From Histomonas meleagridis (Eukaryota > Parabasalia > Tritrichomonadida > Dientamoebidae), in the NCBI GenBank assembly GCA_020186115.1, contig WSYJ01000052.1:186001-250000 (forward strand): a stretch of 64,000 nt of DNA, written 5' to 3'. The position numbers and the translations under genes were made by a program. Below, one piece after another: positions 47,844 to 58,149 of this stretch. The notes beneath the pieces were generated by a model that saw only the letters and a list, made by a program, of their open reading frames with translations, did no database searches and had not been told where the DNA came from. Position 1 is the first letter of the stretch, and each line of letters begins with the position of its first letter.

Positions 47844-50800
47844 TCACTTTTCACTCATTAGTTTTTTTGTTTCTTCAACAATTTCATTACTTTTCTCGCA
47901 ATCACAATCAAATCGTGCCAATTGTAGTGCAGTTTTCATATCCCCACCTTTAGCTAATATAGTAATTGCTGTACTATGAGCTTTACATTTGATCTCAAAT
48001 TTATCTGCAGCACACATCACAACACTTCGTAATTGTTCTTCTTCATCTTTACCACGCTTTTGCTCGGCAAGTTTAACCACAAATTTAGCCACTCCAACGA
48101 AATATGGAAAGAATCGATTTGAACTTTCAAGGAAATGTATTGAAACAATTGGCAAAAATTCACTCATGTAAACATTTCTACAAAGATAAACGCACCATTC
48201 GAATATGATTTTGGATATACCATAACAGTCGCAAGTAATAATATCATTTTCGATCCATGTCGTAATCAGATTTAATGCATACATCTCTTTAGATGACTCA
48301 TGTGATGTAATAGCTTCTTGTAACTTAAGGTAAATAGACATTAGAAGCGGAGAACCAGGAGATGTTTTAAGATAATTTGAAAATGCGATAATTGTCGAAA
48401 GATTTTCTGACTTAAGGGAATACGCTATTTCATAAATAGGTGTTAGACAATGGCACATCAAAGGGAATGCGGCATCTGATGGAAGAGGCATCCATTTTGA
48501 AAAGTGACTTAAGGCGTAAAGTTGACACTTTTTGACATCGGTGTACGTTAACATTATACAAATTGGGGCACCGCAAACCTCCGGAATTGAGAATATGTTC
48601 AAATATTGTATGAGCTTTCTGAAAATTGAATGATAATTTTCTCGAATTAGAATTTGCTTTTTATCAGAATATGTAGTCATAAAACGAGAAAATATCCTCA
48701 TTCCACAAACAAAGAAAGAAGGATAAGATGATTCAAAGAATGGTATAAATAATTTCGGTGTATTTTTATCATTAAATGTATTTGATTTATCACAAATAAT
48801 AAGAATTTGATAAAGTGGATATAATTCTGGTGATATTATACTTCCTGAATTATTAATAATTGTTTTAGCCAACTTTAAAATTTTTTGATTAATACTTTTA
48901 GTTGAAATTAAATAAAGACATATAGAAGAACGATACGGCATATCAACGATCATTTTACTCTCAATTAACTGTACGATAGTGTTAACGGTCTCTCCGTCTA
49001 TTTCTTTGATTCGTGATAATAAAGAATTTAATACCATTAAGCAAAATCGAAGTTTGTTTTTATTTTGTATGGTTTGTAATAAGTTTATAATAGTTTTAGT
49101 ATAATTTTTTTGATGAAAAGCAATATAAAGGAAACTTTTTGCTAAATTATATAAATGTGCTTTTGAAATTTTAGGTAATGAATTTAAATGATCTAAATAT
49201 TTATCAGGGAAAGTAGAAATCAATGATATCATTAAATCAGTTGGAATTGTTTCATAATTTTTAGAATATTTTTCATAAAAATTATTTAATTCAGGTGATT
49301 CACTTTTTCGTAAATAATTCAAAATTATTGATGCAAATTTTATCGGAAATTTCACATCAGTCAAATTAACCAAAATTTTCTTCTCTTGCGCATACCGAAG
49401 TAATATTGATATCGATATGGGATCATTTTTCTTAATATAATACTTTAATATTTCAAGAATTTGTTTTTCATTAAATTCAAATTTCTTAAATCTCAATTGA
49501 GTAATAATCATTGGACTATAAATTGGATATTCTTTAGCTAAATCATCTTTATCATAGTTCGTCAGCAAATATTTTTTGTTTTCGAAAGTTAATTCTTCAT
49601 ATTTAATTTCATCAATTTCTTCTTTAATTTCATTTGAAGCCTTAAATGCATTAAATGTTTCTAATTGTTCTTTCGTAGCATTTTCAGGATGTTCAATGAT
49701 ATAATCGATAAATTCGATTAAAGAATTTTTAATTTTTTTTGATTCGTCGAAGTCTTTTGAGTACTTTACGTACAAGTGACACAGAATATTTACAAATTCA
49801 TAATCTTGAATCATACATAAAAGAGAAACAGCTGCTTTAATTCCATCTTTAATTTCATATGAAATGAATTTCTTATAATATTTTTCCATTAACTTTAAAC
49901 CCTCTATTGGGAATAATTTCATCAAATGTTTTGCTAATAAAATTGTAAATTTCCCTTCGATTCCAGTTGTAGGAAGTTTTAATATAAATTTTAATGCGTT
50001 ATAAGCAGGAGAAAGAAATATATTATAATGTAAAGAATTCTCTGATATTACGTCTAGATTTTTAGATTTTATATCAATTTTTATCATCTCTTTAATGATT
50101 TGTATTTGTTCTTCTGGTAAATTTATATTCCATGAAGTAAAACCTGAGACTTCTTGTATAGACACAATTAATATTAATAAAGCTGATGAGAATAACACTT
50201 GTAAAGGTTTAACATCGAAGTTTGTATAATCGAAATTACTTAAGAATAAAAAGACTTCCGAAAGTATATTAATGTTCTTCTTATAAAACGAATAATATTC
50301 GATTAATAAATATATTAAATATGTTAAATGTGTACATTTGTAAGTTGTAAATGAATGAATTAAATATGATAATGTGTTTAAGATTTTAATTAAATTGTTT
50401 TCATCATAAAAATCAATTCGTTTACAAAGTTCTAATGTAATCATTTCATATGTTGAAGATGTAATATATAATGTAAATAATTCTTTGACTTTCTCTGTGA
50501 TTCGTTCGTTCTTGAATAAAAGCATTTCGATAAAGATGTTTAAGGTTCGTTTTAGCCCAAAAAATTGTATTATTATATCTTTCGGTATTGATTTGATAAC
50601 TGTAATGGTATCGATTGCTTGGAACCAATTATCTTTGTTAATGTTGTTTAAGATTTTGTTGATCACGTTGTATAACTTTTCATGATTTACATGTGAATAT
50701 AATATATGAAAACTTTTGGCAATGCCTTGTAGCGATGCGGATGAAGAATCTGAGAATTCTTTGGTGATGTTATCAGACAAAATGTCTAAAACTTGTTCAC

Positions 50801-51854
50801 TTTTACTTGGATCATGTAAAATGTATTTTGACAATGATTTGATTTTAGCAGATTTGGTTAAAACTCCATCGGATTCATTAGGAATACATAACTCAAATGG
50901 GCATTTTAATAAATAAAATGATGGACGTGTTAAATATTTCGGATCATTTAGCGTTATTGTTTCTTCTTCGTTTTTAGTTTTGAGCGTAAGTTTGAACGTA
51001 TCGTTTTCGGTTTGCGCCATTGAAATCGAGAAGTTTTTCGATTCAATCGACAAAATTTGAAAGGCGCTGTCAATTTCAGTGAAATTTGATGCGGGGTTTG
51101 ATAGGATAACAAGGGAAGCCTTGGCAATGGATGTCAAATCAAGCTCATCCATTTCGAATTCAATGGATGAAAATACAAAGGCAATTAATGGTAGGTATGC
51201 TTTGTAATTGTTCTTTAATTCTACATATGAAAAGACTTCTTTCATTAATTTGATCTTATCATGATTAATAATAGTAGAAACAACTTTGAGAATGTTGCGA
51301 TTTGTTGAGCTTCCTGTTGTTTCTAAAAATGATTGAAGTAATGATTGATACCATTCAAATCCAAGATTTCCTAAATTAGAAATTATGGATGATAAATGTT
51401 CAGAAAACACAGGGTCTGCTATTTTGAAGTGATGGAAAACAGGAGTTGAATTAAGAAAACTTTCTAAATAAGGATATGCAATATGATTTGAGACAAATGC
51501 AAATGACGCAGCTATGATAGCCGAGCTTTTTAGGTCAATAGTTGTATTCATTGAAATATCTGAGAATGTTTCTTTAATTAATGTTGGATAATATGGAGTT
51601 ATTTTTAGAAGAAAAGAACCAGTTGATCTATATGAAGCAATACGAACATTACTTGCTTGATGTGAGGCAGCAAAGAGAAGGAATTCCCAAATGATTTTTA
51701 ATGTTTTTTCTTTTTGATCATCTGCTAATGAATCAATAAAAACCGAATTCACCTTATTTTGAATATCAACTAGTAGGCGCATAATTTCATTTGGTTGCGC
51801 TTCTTCGCCTTTAAGTTGAAGCTGAAGCTCTTCTATTAAGCTCACTTCCATCAT
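47844..51854 (-). CDS. large HEAT/ARM-like helical repeat protein, unknown
   Basis: About 1336 residues from the ATG at 51854 (MMEVSLIEELQL); the frame itself opens at a TTG two codons earlier. The whole length is helical repeat text with alternating Leu/Ile-rich helices (for example IIWEFLLFAASHQASNVRIASYRS near the N terminus and NLITTWIENDIITCDCYGISK near the C terminus). There is no signal peptide, membrane segment or catalytic motif. Such proteins are scaffolds in traffic, signalling or chromosome biology; I cannot say which. The C terminus has a Cys-containing segment (ARFDCDCEKSNEIVEETKKL). AATAAA is present after the stop. Confidence 0.7.
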   Translation of the reverse strand: MMEVSLIEELQLQLKGEEAQPNEIMRLLVDIQNKVNSVFIDSLADDQKEKTLKIIWEFLLFAASHQASNVRIASYRSTGSFLLKITPYYPTLIKETFSDISMNTTIDLKSSAIIAASFAFVSNHIAYPYLESFLNSTPVFHHFKIADPVFSEHLSSIISNLGNLGFEWYQSLLQSFLETTGSSTNRNILKVVSTIINHDKIKLMKEVFSYVELKNNYKAYLPLIAFVFSSIEFEMDELDLTSIAKASLVILSNPASNFTEIDSAFQILSIESKNFSISMAQTENDTFKLTLKTKNEEETITLNDPKYLTRPSFYLLKCPFELCIPNESDGVLTKSAKIKSLSKYILHDPSKSEQVLDILSDNITKEFSDSSSASLQGIAKSFHILYSHVNHEKLYNVINKILNNINKDNWFQAIDTITVIKSIPKDIIIQFFGLKRTLNIFIEMLLFKNERITEKVKELFTLYITSSTYEMITLELCKRIDFYDENNLIKILNTLSYLIHSFTTYKCTHLTYLIYLLIEYYSFYKKNINILSEVFLFLSNFDYTNFDVKPLQVLFSSALLILIVSIQEVSGFTSWNINLPEEQIQIIKEMIKIDIKSKNLDVISENSLHYNIFLSPAYNALKFILKLPTTGIEGKFTILLAKHLMKLFPIEGLKLMEKYYKKFISYEIKDGIKAAVSLLCMIQDYEFVNILCHLYVKYSKDFDESKKIKNSLIEFIDYIIEHPENATKEQLETFNAFKASNEIKEEIDEIKYEELTFENKKYLLTNYDKDDLAKEYPIYSPMIITQLRFKKFEFNEKQILEILKYYIKKNDPISISILLRYAQEKKILVNLTDVKFPIKFASIILNYLRKSESPELNNFYEKYSKNYETIPTDLMISLISTFPDKYLDHLNSLPKISKAHLYNLAKSFLYIAFHQKNYTKTIINLLQTIQNKNKLRFCLMVLNSLLSRIKEIDGETVNTIVQLIESKMIVDMPYRSSICLYLISTKSINQKILKLAKTIINNSGSIISPELYPLYQILIICDKSNTFNDKNTPKLFIPFFESSYPSFFVCGMRIFSRFMTTYSDKKQILIRENYHSIFRKLIQYLNIFSIPEVCGAPICIMLTYTDVKKCQLYALSHFSKWMPLPSDAAFPLMCHCLTPIYEIAYSLKSENLSTIIAFSNYLKTSPGSPLLMSIYLKLQEAITSHESSKEMYALNLITTWIENDIITCDCYGISKIIFEWCVYLCRNVYMSEFLPIVSIHFLESSNRFFPYFVGVAKFVVKLAEQKRGKDEEEQLRSVVMCAADKFEIKCKAHSTAITILAKGGDMKTALQLARFDCDCEKSNEIVEETKKLMSEK

Positions 51855-51955
51855 CTGCAATTCAGTACTTTATAAAGAGGTTATTGTAACCATTTTACAT
51901 CACATTTCCGTAAACAAAATTTGATTTCAAATTCGATTTGTATTTTAGTGTTTAT

Positions 51956-53119
51956 TCAATTATAGCAAGAAAGTACATTGTCCGGCTTATGTACAATCTT
52001 TTCATACGCCTTTTCGAAATCTTTTGGTAAAATTACATATCTGTTTCTTCGAACTGCATGCATTCCAGCTTCCATACAAATTGATGCTATATCCGCACCA
52101 CTAATCTTATCAGGCCTTGATACATAATCTTCCAAATCTACATCCGGACTTAAATTCATCTTATTAGTTAATACTCCGAAAATTAATCTTTTCTGTCTTC
52201 TGTCCGGAAGAGGGAATTCTATCTTTCTATCAAGTCTGCCGGGTCTTAACAATGCAGGATCTAATGTATCAGCTCTATTTGTAGCCATAATGACTTTAAC
52301 GTTGGTCGTCTGATCAAATCCATCCATTTGTGCTAACAATTCCATTAATATCCTTTGGATTTCTCTATCACTTCCATGCTCAGCGTCAAAACGTTTTTGG
52401 GCGATTGAATCAATTTCATCAATAAATATGATGGAAGGTGCATGTTCACGTGCTAATCGAAATGTATCACGTACCATTCTTGGACCTTCTCCTAAGTATT
52501 TTTGGACAAATTCACTACCAGCTACTGCAATAAATGCAGCAGATGTATGATGTGCAACTGCCTTGGCTAACATTGTCTTGCCTGTGCCTGGTGGACCGTA
52601 TAGAAGTACTCCTCGTGGTGGATCAATACCAATTTGTGTATATAAATCTAAATGTGTAAGTGGTAATTCGACTGCTTCACGAATTTCTTGTTTTTGCATA
52701 TCAAGGCCACCGATGTCTGCGTATGTAACATCGGGTTTCTCTTCGATAATTTGTACTGCTGTTGTTCCTTCGGGTGGTAAAACATCGACAATAGAATGCG
52801 CAACACGATGAAGCGCAACACTTGTGTTTGGCTTCAGAAGGCGACGGTCGATGGTTTTCATGACTCTGACAAGTTCATTTGAATCAATTAATGCATAATT
52901 TGGATCAACCATTTCGGAAAAGTTACCAACTTTAAGAGGAACGGATTGAATGCATGTGACTTCGTCTTGTGCTCGAATTAGTTCACGTCGAAGATATCGG
53001 ATTTCATCTTTGATGTATTCTTCTTTGATGTTAAGTAGCTCGATTTCGTCTTCGAGCTCTTTCATGCGGTTGTATTGTTTGATGGACTCTTCTTGTTCGG
53101 ATTTTGCTTCTGTGCTCAT
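51956..53119 (-). CDS. PSMC4: 26S proteasome regulatory ATPase Rpt3 (PSMC4)
   Basis: 387 residues. The N-terminal coiled coil ([18 protein letters not shown]) and OB region are followed by the AAA+ domain: [22 protein letters not shown], Walker A GPPGTGKT, Walker B IIFIDEID, the second region [21 protein letters not shown], and PDKISGADI. The sequence follows Rpt3 closely ([37 protein letters not shown]). Rpt3 forms part of the ATPase ring that unfolds substrates and gates the 20S core. Its C-terminal HbYX motif normally ends in hydrophobic-Tyr-X. Here the end is SCYN, so Tyr is kept but the preceding residue is Cys. TGA is the stop and overlaps TGAATAAA. AACGGTT lies 23 bases upstream of the ATG. 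Confidence 0.96.
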   Translation of the reverse strand: MSTEAKSEQEESIKQYNRMKELEDEIELLNIKEEYIKDEIRYLRRELIRAQDEVTCIQSVPLKVGNFSEMVDPNYALIDSNELVRVMKTIDRRLLKPNTSVALHRVAHSIVDVLPPEGTTAVQIIEEKPDVTYADIGGLDMQKQEIREAVELPLTHLDLYTQIGIDPPRGVLLYGPPGTGKTMLAKAVAHHTSAAFIAVAGSEFVQKYLGEGPRMVRDTFRLAREHAPSIIFIDEIDSIAQKRFDAEHGSDREIQRILMELLAQMDGFDQTTNVKVIMATNRADTLDPALLRPGRLDRKIEFPLPDRRQKRLIFGVLTNKMNLSPDVDLEDYVSRPDKISGADIASICMEAGMHAVRRNRYVILPKDFEKAYEKIVHKPDNVLSCYN

Positions 53120-53142
53120 TTATGATCAAATGATATTGTCAT

Positions 53143-53149
53143 AACCGTT
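53143..53149 (-). promoter_or_regulatory. MYB-type element AACGGTT of the Rpt3 gene
   Basis: AACGGTT on the minus strand, 23 bases before the ATG at 53119. Between them, ATATCATTTGATCATAA includes initiator-like TCATTTG. The surrounding 353-base spacer (53120-53472) holds no other feature. Confidence 0.55.
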
Positions 53150-53472
53150 TTATAGTTGGTCAAACAAAAAAAAATTGGAAATTTACATCAATACAATAAA
53201 AATTGCATTTGTTCGAATTATATAATGTATTAGAATTAATACTTATGCTAGTTGTTGCCAAAAGAAAATGAAATAGTTATAATGTATAATTTATCTCATT
53301 GAGTGATTGTTTACATGAACAATCTCAAAAAGAAAACTCTGAATCATTAAATAAGACAAATTATTTTTTTTCTATTTTAAGTAATTTTTTTTTAAATATT
53401 TCTGACTAAAAACAATGGGAATAAGTAATAAACAAAGCAAAATCGACAAATAAATGTTTTACACTAAATAGC

Positions 53473-56340
53473 TCACGAATTCTTTACCCTATGAACAAGC
53501 ACAGCTATCATGAAAGCAATAAACGCTGCTCCAATTACAGCGCACACTGCAATTCCTGCGTACACGCCTGGGTTTCTCCACACGACGACATCGCCATATT
53601 CGAACACGGTGAACTTCACTCTTGGGTTTGCATCTGTACTCATTTCTAATTCATATTCCACCGTTATATTATTAGTTCCTTTCTTTAAGCTCAATTCTTT
53701 ATTTGGTGCATTAAATTGTATATCACCGCTTTTTCTATTTCCGAAGTATCTACAATCGGAAACATTCGTAAACTCCAAATATTCACCGCTACTTAAGCTC
53801 ATGTTATAAAATTCAATTTGTTTACCATTGACTTCGACTTTAGCGTTCTTTAAATATGTTGTAACAATTGGCAAAGCCTTTATTGGAGAAATGTACACAG
53901 TACAACTTGAATTCGCCGGAACATTATTCATGTATATATTCATTGTTCCAATATGTTTAAAATCGGATCCAATTATATATACATTTCGATTTAAAGACGC
54001 CGATTTATAAGGCCATTCGAAGTCATCGAATCGTTCTGCATCTCTTTCGATTAAAGGAATTTCAATATATTTCCAACCAACGAAATCGATAACGACATAA
54101 TATTCGTTTGATGATGATGAATATGTTGTCGGAGAAGTTGGCTGAAGATTTAATACTTCTCCTTTACCATCGCCGTATATCCAACAACAAATTCCGCGCT
54201 TCGATATATCGACAATTGTACCCAAAGATTTCGACATTTTGATCCAAGCGCCTTCAGTTACATAATTGTTATTAGTTGCAACTATTTTAAGACTTGTTGA
54301 TGATTCTTTAACAATAGTTTTTTCTATTGTTACTTTTGCTGTTACATTCGTTTTTGTTTCGATAGAGAACTCTGTTGATGAAGTACACGATGCTAATAAA
54401 ATCGAAGACGTGTTACTGTACGGAGTAACAGAAAAAAGGGGCTGAATACGGAATCTTAAGTTTTGCTTCGAATAAGGATTTTCGATAATAGAAAATGATT
54501 TTTTCTTTTGCGTGAGTATTTTTGAAGGATATTTAGCTCTATAAATATTCCAAATTCCATCGTCAATACTTCCTTCGATGTGAAACTCTTCTTTTGGTTT
54601 TTTGAGGATTTCTTTTTCTTCATTTGTTAATATTTTCCTTCTTCGTAATGTTTCCCATTTCTTAAATGTCTCCATAAGGTCATCTTGTTTACCATTTGTT
54701 TTAGTTGTTGGCGATAACCCTTGGAAAGATGCTGAATAATCATTAGCTGTTGTCTTACAACACATATATTCGAACTCATCTATTAATTGGGAATAACATC
54801 CATCGGATTGTCCATTTAATGACCACCAGCCCATTTGTGATGGCAATAAATATATTTTGTTCTTGTCATTATATCGAATGTGTTCGTCGACAAAGTTTTT
54901 ATAGCCCCAATAAGGTCGATCGAGTGCTCCAACGCGACTATGGAATGTCCATGATGATGAATCCCATGAACTCGCTTCGATACTTCCATGTGTATTTTGG
55001 GCATAAAACATTGCTCTCCGCATTTCTCGTGTTCCTAATGATGTGTTCGGCATCCCTTCAATGCCATCATGATAAATATAATCAAATCCTAAATTGTATA
55101 AGTTCCCAATGTTTTGCGCTATTTCAGTTACAAGTGTCGAACCTAATTCAGGTTGAAATGTGTTATAACGAACATGTAAATGTGCTAATTGCTCTGATAT
55201 TGTATGTGATGACGCTGTAGTACCAAATGCGCCACGAACACAATTACTAAATCCATAAGGAGATTGTGTTAGTAATCCGCCATATTGAATGAGTTCATTC
55301 CCAATTCGAATGACATTTCCTTTACCGCTATATGTAAAAACAGTATCAAAAGTCTTTTCGGGTGCTGTCGTTGTATATATTGTCGTGTCGGTACTAGAAA
55401 TTGATTTAGAAAGTTTATACACATAATCTTTGGCCAAACGTGAATCAGGTATAGGCGTAAGATATGAATCTCTTTGATCAATAGCTCCAGAAAGTGTATG
55501 CAATCCTACAAGTAAACCTGCCGCATGAATTTTATCGATAACAGCTTTAACTCCTGCTGTGCCGTTTGGGAATAATGATTTACTTGGCTCATAATGTCCA
55601 AGTGTTTGATATGCGGCTGAAAAATGTATCATTCCAATCCCATATTTTAAGGTCATGTTAATCCATTGATCAACATTAGCTTCACTAACACTTGCAAATA
55701 CATATGATTCTGATGCTCGTGAAGAATCAAGTGCAAAGGGACCGCCATGTGGTGATGTGGGAAATCCTTCAGAAATTACCATCTGCTGAAGTAAACTTCT
55801 GAAAATGGGGGCTTTGCCAACGGTTACAACACATTTTGGCTCGTCTCTGAGTTCGCCATTTAAAAATGCCCAATTAATATATGATGTAACTGAAGCTACA
55901 GTGGTAGGTGTACCATTTAATGTGTGTAAACCAATACCATAATCATTATTCATATGAACACCTGATGAGGAACTCGAAGTCCCATTTGGAAAAGATGTGA
56001 CAAAATATGGAAACAAAAAACGTGTATCTGAAGTAACAGAGGTCTTGAGAATCTCAAAGCAAAAATGAGTGCTTTTGGCTGAAACTTTAAATATGATGTA
56101 ATTGTCTGAAGTTGACGCATTGATTTGCACATTATCTGAAGTGACAGAAACTACTTGCGCTGCTTTTGTAGGAACAGTTTTGAGATATGCCATGGCACCA
56201 GAACCATATACAAAATTTGTTTCTAAATCTAAGATTCTATGTTTCCCAGAACTGTTAAAATCAATTCTGGCGTAAGAATTTGTAAGTGATGCAATAACTT
56301 CATCGCAATTCATGAGATAGAGATAACAAAGAAAAAACAT
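53473..56340 (-). CDS. membrane-anchored glycosidase-like (TIM-barrel) surface protein
   Basis: 955 residues. A signal peptide (MFFLCYLYLMNCDEVIA) is followed by a beta-rich N domain. A region at about 180-540 resembles alpha-galactosidase/alpha-amylase-superfamily barrels: NMTLKYGIGMIHFSAAYQ, AVIDKIHAAGLLVGLHT, NCVRGAFGTTASSH, and NLGFDYIYHDGIEGM with a candidate catalytic Asp. Beta-rich domains follow, then a membrane segment (YAGIAVCAVIGAAFIAFMIA) and a very short tail (LVHRVKNS). Similar barrels of unknown specificity occur in bacteria. Host or bacterial glycan cleavage at the cell surface is a reasonable inference, but the substrate is unknown. Base composition is less AT-rich than in neighbouring genes. 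Confidence 0.6.
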   Translation of the reverse strand: MFFLCYLYLMNCDEVIASLTNSYARIDFNSSGKHRILDLETNFVYGSGAMAYLKTVPTKAAQVVSVTSDNVQINASTSDNYIIFKVSAKSTHFCFEILKTSVTSDTRFLFPYFVTSFPNGTSSSSSGVHMNNDYGIGLHTLNGTPTTVASVTSYINWAFLNGELRDEPKCVVTVGKAPIFRSLLQQMVISEGFPTSPHGGPFALDSSRASESYVFASVSEANVDQWINMTLKYGIGMIHFSAAYQTLGHYEPSKSLFPNGTAGVKAVIDKIHAAGLLVGLHTLSGAIDQRDSYLTPIPDSRLAKDYVYKLSKSISSTDTTIYTTTAPEKTFDTVFTYSGKGNVIRIGNELIQYGGLLTQSPYGFSNCVRGAFGTTASSHTISEQLAHLHVRYNTFQPELGSTLVTEIAQNIGNLYNLGFDYIYHDGIEGMPNTSLGTREMRRAMFYAQNTHGSIEASSWDSSSWTFHSRVGALDRPYWGYKNFVDEHIRYNDKNKIYLLPSQMGWWSLNGQSDGCYSQLIDEFEYMCCKTTANDYSASFQGLSPTTKTNGKQDDLMETFKKWETLRRRKILTNEEKEILKKPKEEFHIEGSIDDGIWNIYRAKYPSKILTQKKKSFSIIENPYSKQNLRFRIQPLFSVTPYSNTSSILLASCTSSTEFSIETKTNVTAKVTIEKTIVKESSTSLKIVATNNNYVTEGAWIKMSKSLGTIVDISKRGICCWIYGDGKGEVLNLQPTSPTTYSSSSNEYYVVIDFVGWKYIEIPLIERDAERFDDFEWPYKSASLNRNVYIIGSDFKHIGTMNIYMNNVPANSSCTVYISPIKALPIVTTYLKNAKVEVNGKQIEFYNMSLSSGEYLEFTNVSDCRYFGNRKSGDIQFNAPNKELSLKKGTNNITVEYELEMSTDANPRVKFTVFEYGDVVVWRNPGVYAGIAVCAVIGAAFIAFMIAVLVHRVKNS

Positions 56341-56959
56341 TTCGAAAAGATGCCTCCAAAGTCAGCTGTAATGAAACTTTTTGAATAACACGCAACTTTT
56401 TCAAATGTCGATTTTAACCCTTGTCGGTTGGGCTGCCTCACAAAATTTTGTACGATAGAACGTTAATTTTTACATTGGCAAAGCTTTGCTGTAACGTGAT
56501 ATATTGAGTTTTATTCCATCTCATTATTTAACACTTAATAACATTTGATAGGAATCAAAAAATAATTTTTTAATCTCCATTATTATAATTCAATTGTCAT
56601 TCAATCATTTATAAAGTCAAATTTTCATGATAAATTTGTTTTAACAAATCATTATAGAATCATTATTAAATGTATAAGTTTATAATTAAATTAATGTTAA
56701 TTTTTTACTCGAGCTCATTTGTTGTGATTTTATCATATTTTAATTGAATTGGAATTTTTTCGTTTCCTTGTTCAACACAAAAGTACTTTAGTTGGCGCGT
56801 TCTTTAACTTGAATATGGATCACAAATATAAAATGAAAGAAAGCATTTTTATTTATAAATAAAAGATGGTCAAATGATGTCAATAATTTTTATTTGATAT
56901 TTGAATAGTTCTGAAAACGTTTACTCTTAAACAGACTTGTGATATGAAATGAATTTTAC
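56341..56959. other. divergent gene-free stretch
   Basis: 619 bases between the glycosidase-like gene (minus) and the TAF4-like gene (plus). The left end carries two CAAAAAGTT/GAAAAAGTT boxes (minus strand, about 56370-56405). The right end has GAAAACGTTTACTC about 40 bases before the ATG at 56960. The middle is plain AT-rich sequence. Confidence 0.45.
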
Positions 56960-57949
56960 ATGAAAAATGGACCTCCTCCCCAGCAAAATATTGGTGGAAT
57001 GCAACAAAATTTCCAGCCAAATGGAGGGTATCAAGGTCAAGGGAGCAACGGCCAACCTTTGCCAAATGGACAGCAACAACAACAACAGCAACCCCAAATA
57101 TCACTTTCTGCTTTAGGCATTAATGGAATTCAACAATTACCTAACATTCTCAAAGCAAATATCGCTTTATTAAATGCCATGAAAAACCAAAATCAAATGC
57201 GAACAATGCCCCAAGGGGCACCCCCACATCAGCAAGTTGCAAGACCTACTCTTCCTGGAGGAATTGGAATTCCGCAGCCACGCCATCCTCCACCTCCCCC
57301 GAAAGAACCAAAACCTGCTCCTCCTAAAGCTGATGTTGTAATTCGTTCTCTTCCACTTGAACACCATATACAGCAATGCTGTCTCAACAGATCATTTATC
57401 GACAGACGTGTTCAAGTCGAAAAAATGTTTTCGGACAAATTCCAAGTATCTTTTCATTTTACAGATAATGCAATAATGCTTCTTGCCACTGCCCTCAAAG
57501 CACGCATGATGTACGTTGTTAAAGAATGCGTTTGGTACTGTAAGTTAAGACGTCAACAAACATTTCCTCCCGAAAGATTGATTATAGATGTTCCAAGAGC
57601 TCGATTTTCGTTATTAGAAGCAGAACGAGAAATCGTTGCAAATAAGGAATTAATAATTAAAGAGCAAAAAGCGAATCCAGATGTAACTCTTGATCGTTTA
57701 AAAAATGAGGCTCTACAAAGTATTACATCACAAACGCCTATAAAACAAAGAGAAATGATTCCACAGACCACAAACGAGGCTGATGATGATGCTCCTCAAA
57801 ACTTTTCTAGAATCAATGAGCTATCGATGCCCATCAATCAACCGGAGACCGTTACACAAGAGGACGTTAACGCGTTTATTGAAAACGATATGTTTCTATC
57901 GGCTTCGCAGTATCGGAGGAGCTTCGCGATGCAAAACTTTAAAATTTAA
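56960..57949 (+). CDS. TAF4: TAF4-like TFIID subunit
   Basis: 329 residues. A Gln/Pro/Asn-rich N-terminal half with a CAA/CAG-coded Gln run is followed from about residue 130 by a helical domain: LEHHIQQCCLNRSF, NAIMLLATALKARMMYVVKECV, and RFSLLEAEREIVANKEL. This follows the TAF4 histone-fold and linker pattern. At the C terminus, VTQEDVNAFIENDMFLSASQYRR matches the conserved TAF4 C-terminal element (V-T-x-x-D-x-x-x-F/C-x-E, then S-x-x-x-Y-R). TAF4 pairs with TAF12 in TFIID. TFIID composition in trichomonads is poorly known, so this assignment matters. TAATAAA overlaps the stop. Confidence 0.55.
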   Translation: MKNGPPPQQNIGGMQQNFQPNGGYQGQGSNGQPLPNGQQQQQQQPQISLSALGINGIQQLPNILKANIALLNAMKNQNQMRTMPQGAPPHQQVARPTLPGGIGIPQPRHPPPPPKEPKPAPPKADVVIRSLPLEHHIQQCCLNRSFIDRRVQVEKMFSDKFQVSFHFTDNAIMLLATALKARMMYVVKECVWYCKLRRQQTFPPERLIIDVPRARFSLLEAEREIVANKELIIKEQKANPDVTLDRLKNEALQSITSQTPIKQREMIPQTTNEADDDAPQNFSRINELSMPINQPETVTQEDVNAFIENDMFLSASQYRRSFAMQNFKI

Positions 57950-57974
57950 TAAATAAACTGTACGTCTAAAATCC

Positions 57975-58113
57975 ATGGAATTTGGTGTGTTTCTTCTAAC
58001 TATAGGTTGTTTATGTTCGAAACTCAAAAAAAATAATACATTTCTTTATATTGATAACTTAAAATCTGTTAATTTTGGTGAAAATTTGTATAAAATTGGA
58101 GATGCAGCTTCTC
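57975..58113 (+). pseudogene. short BspA-like (LRR_5) fragment
   Basis: Plus-strand text LKSVNFGENLYKIGDAASLGC has LRR_5 spacing and is preceded by CSKLKK. It then runs into a T-rich tract (58114-58157) at which the kinase relic on the opposite strand also ends. It is too short to be a gene. Confidence 0.45.
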
Positions 58114-58149
58114 TTGGATGTGTTATTTTTTTATTTTTTTTATTTTTTA

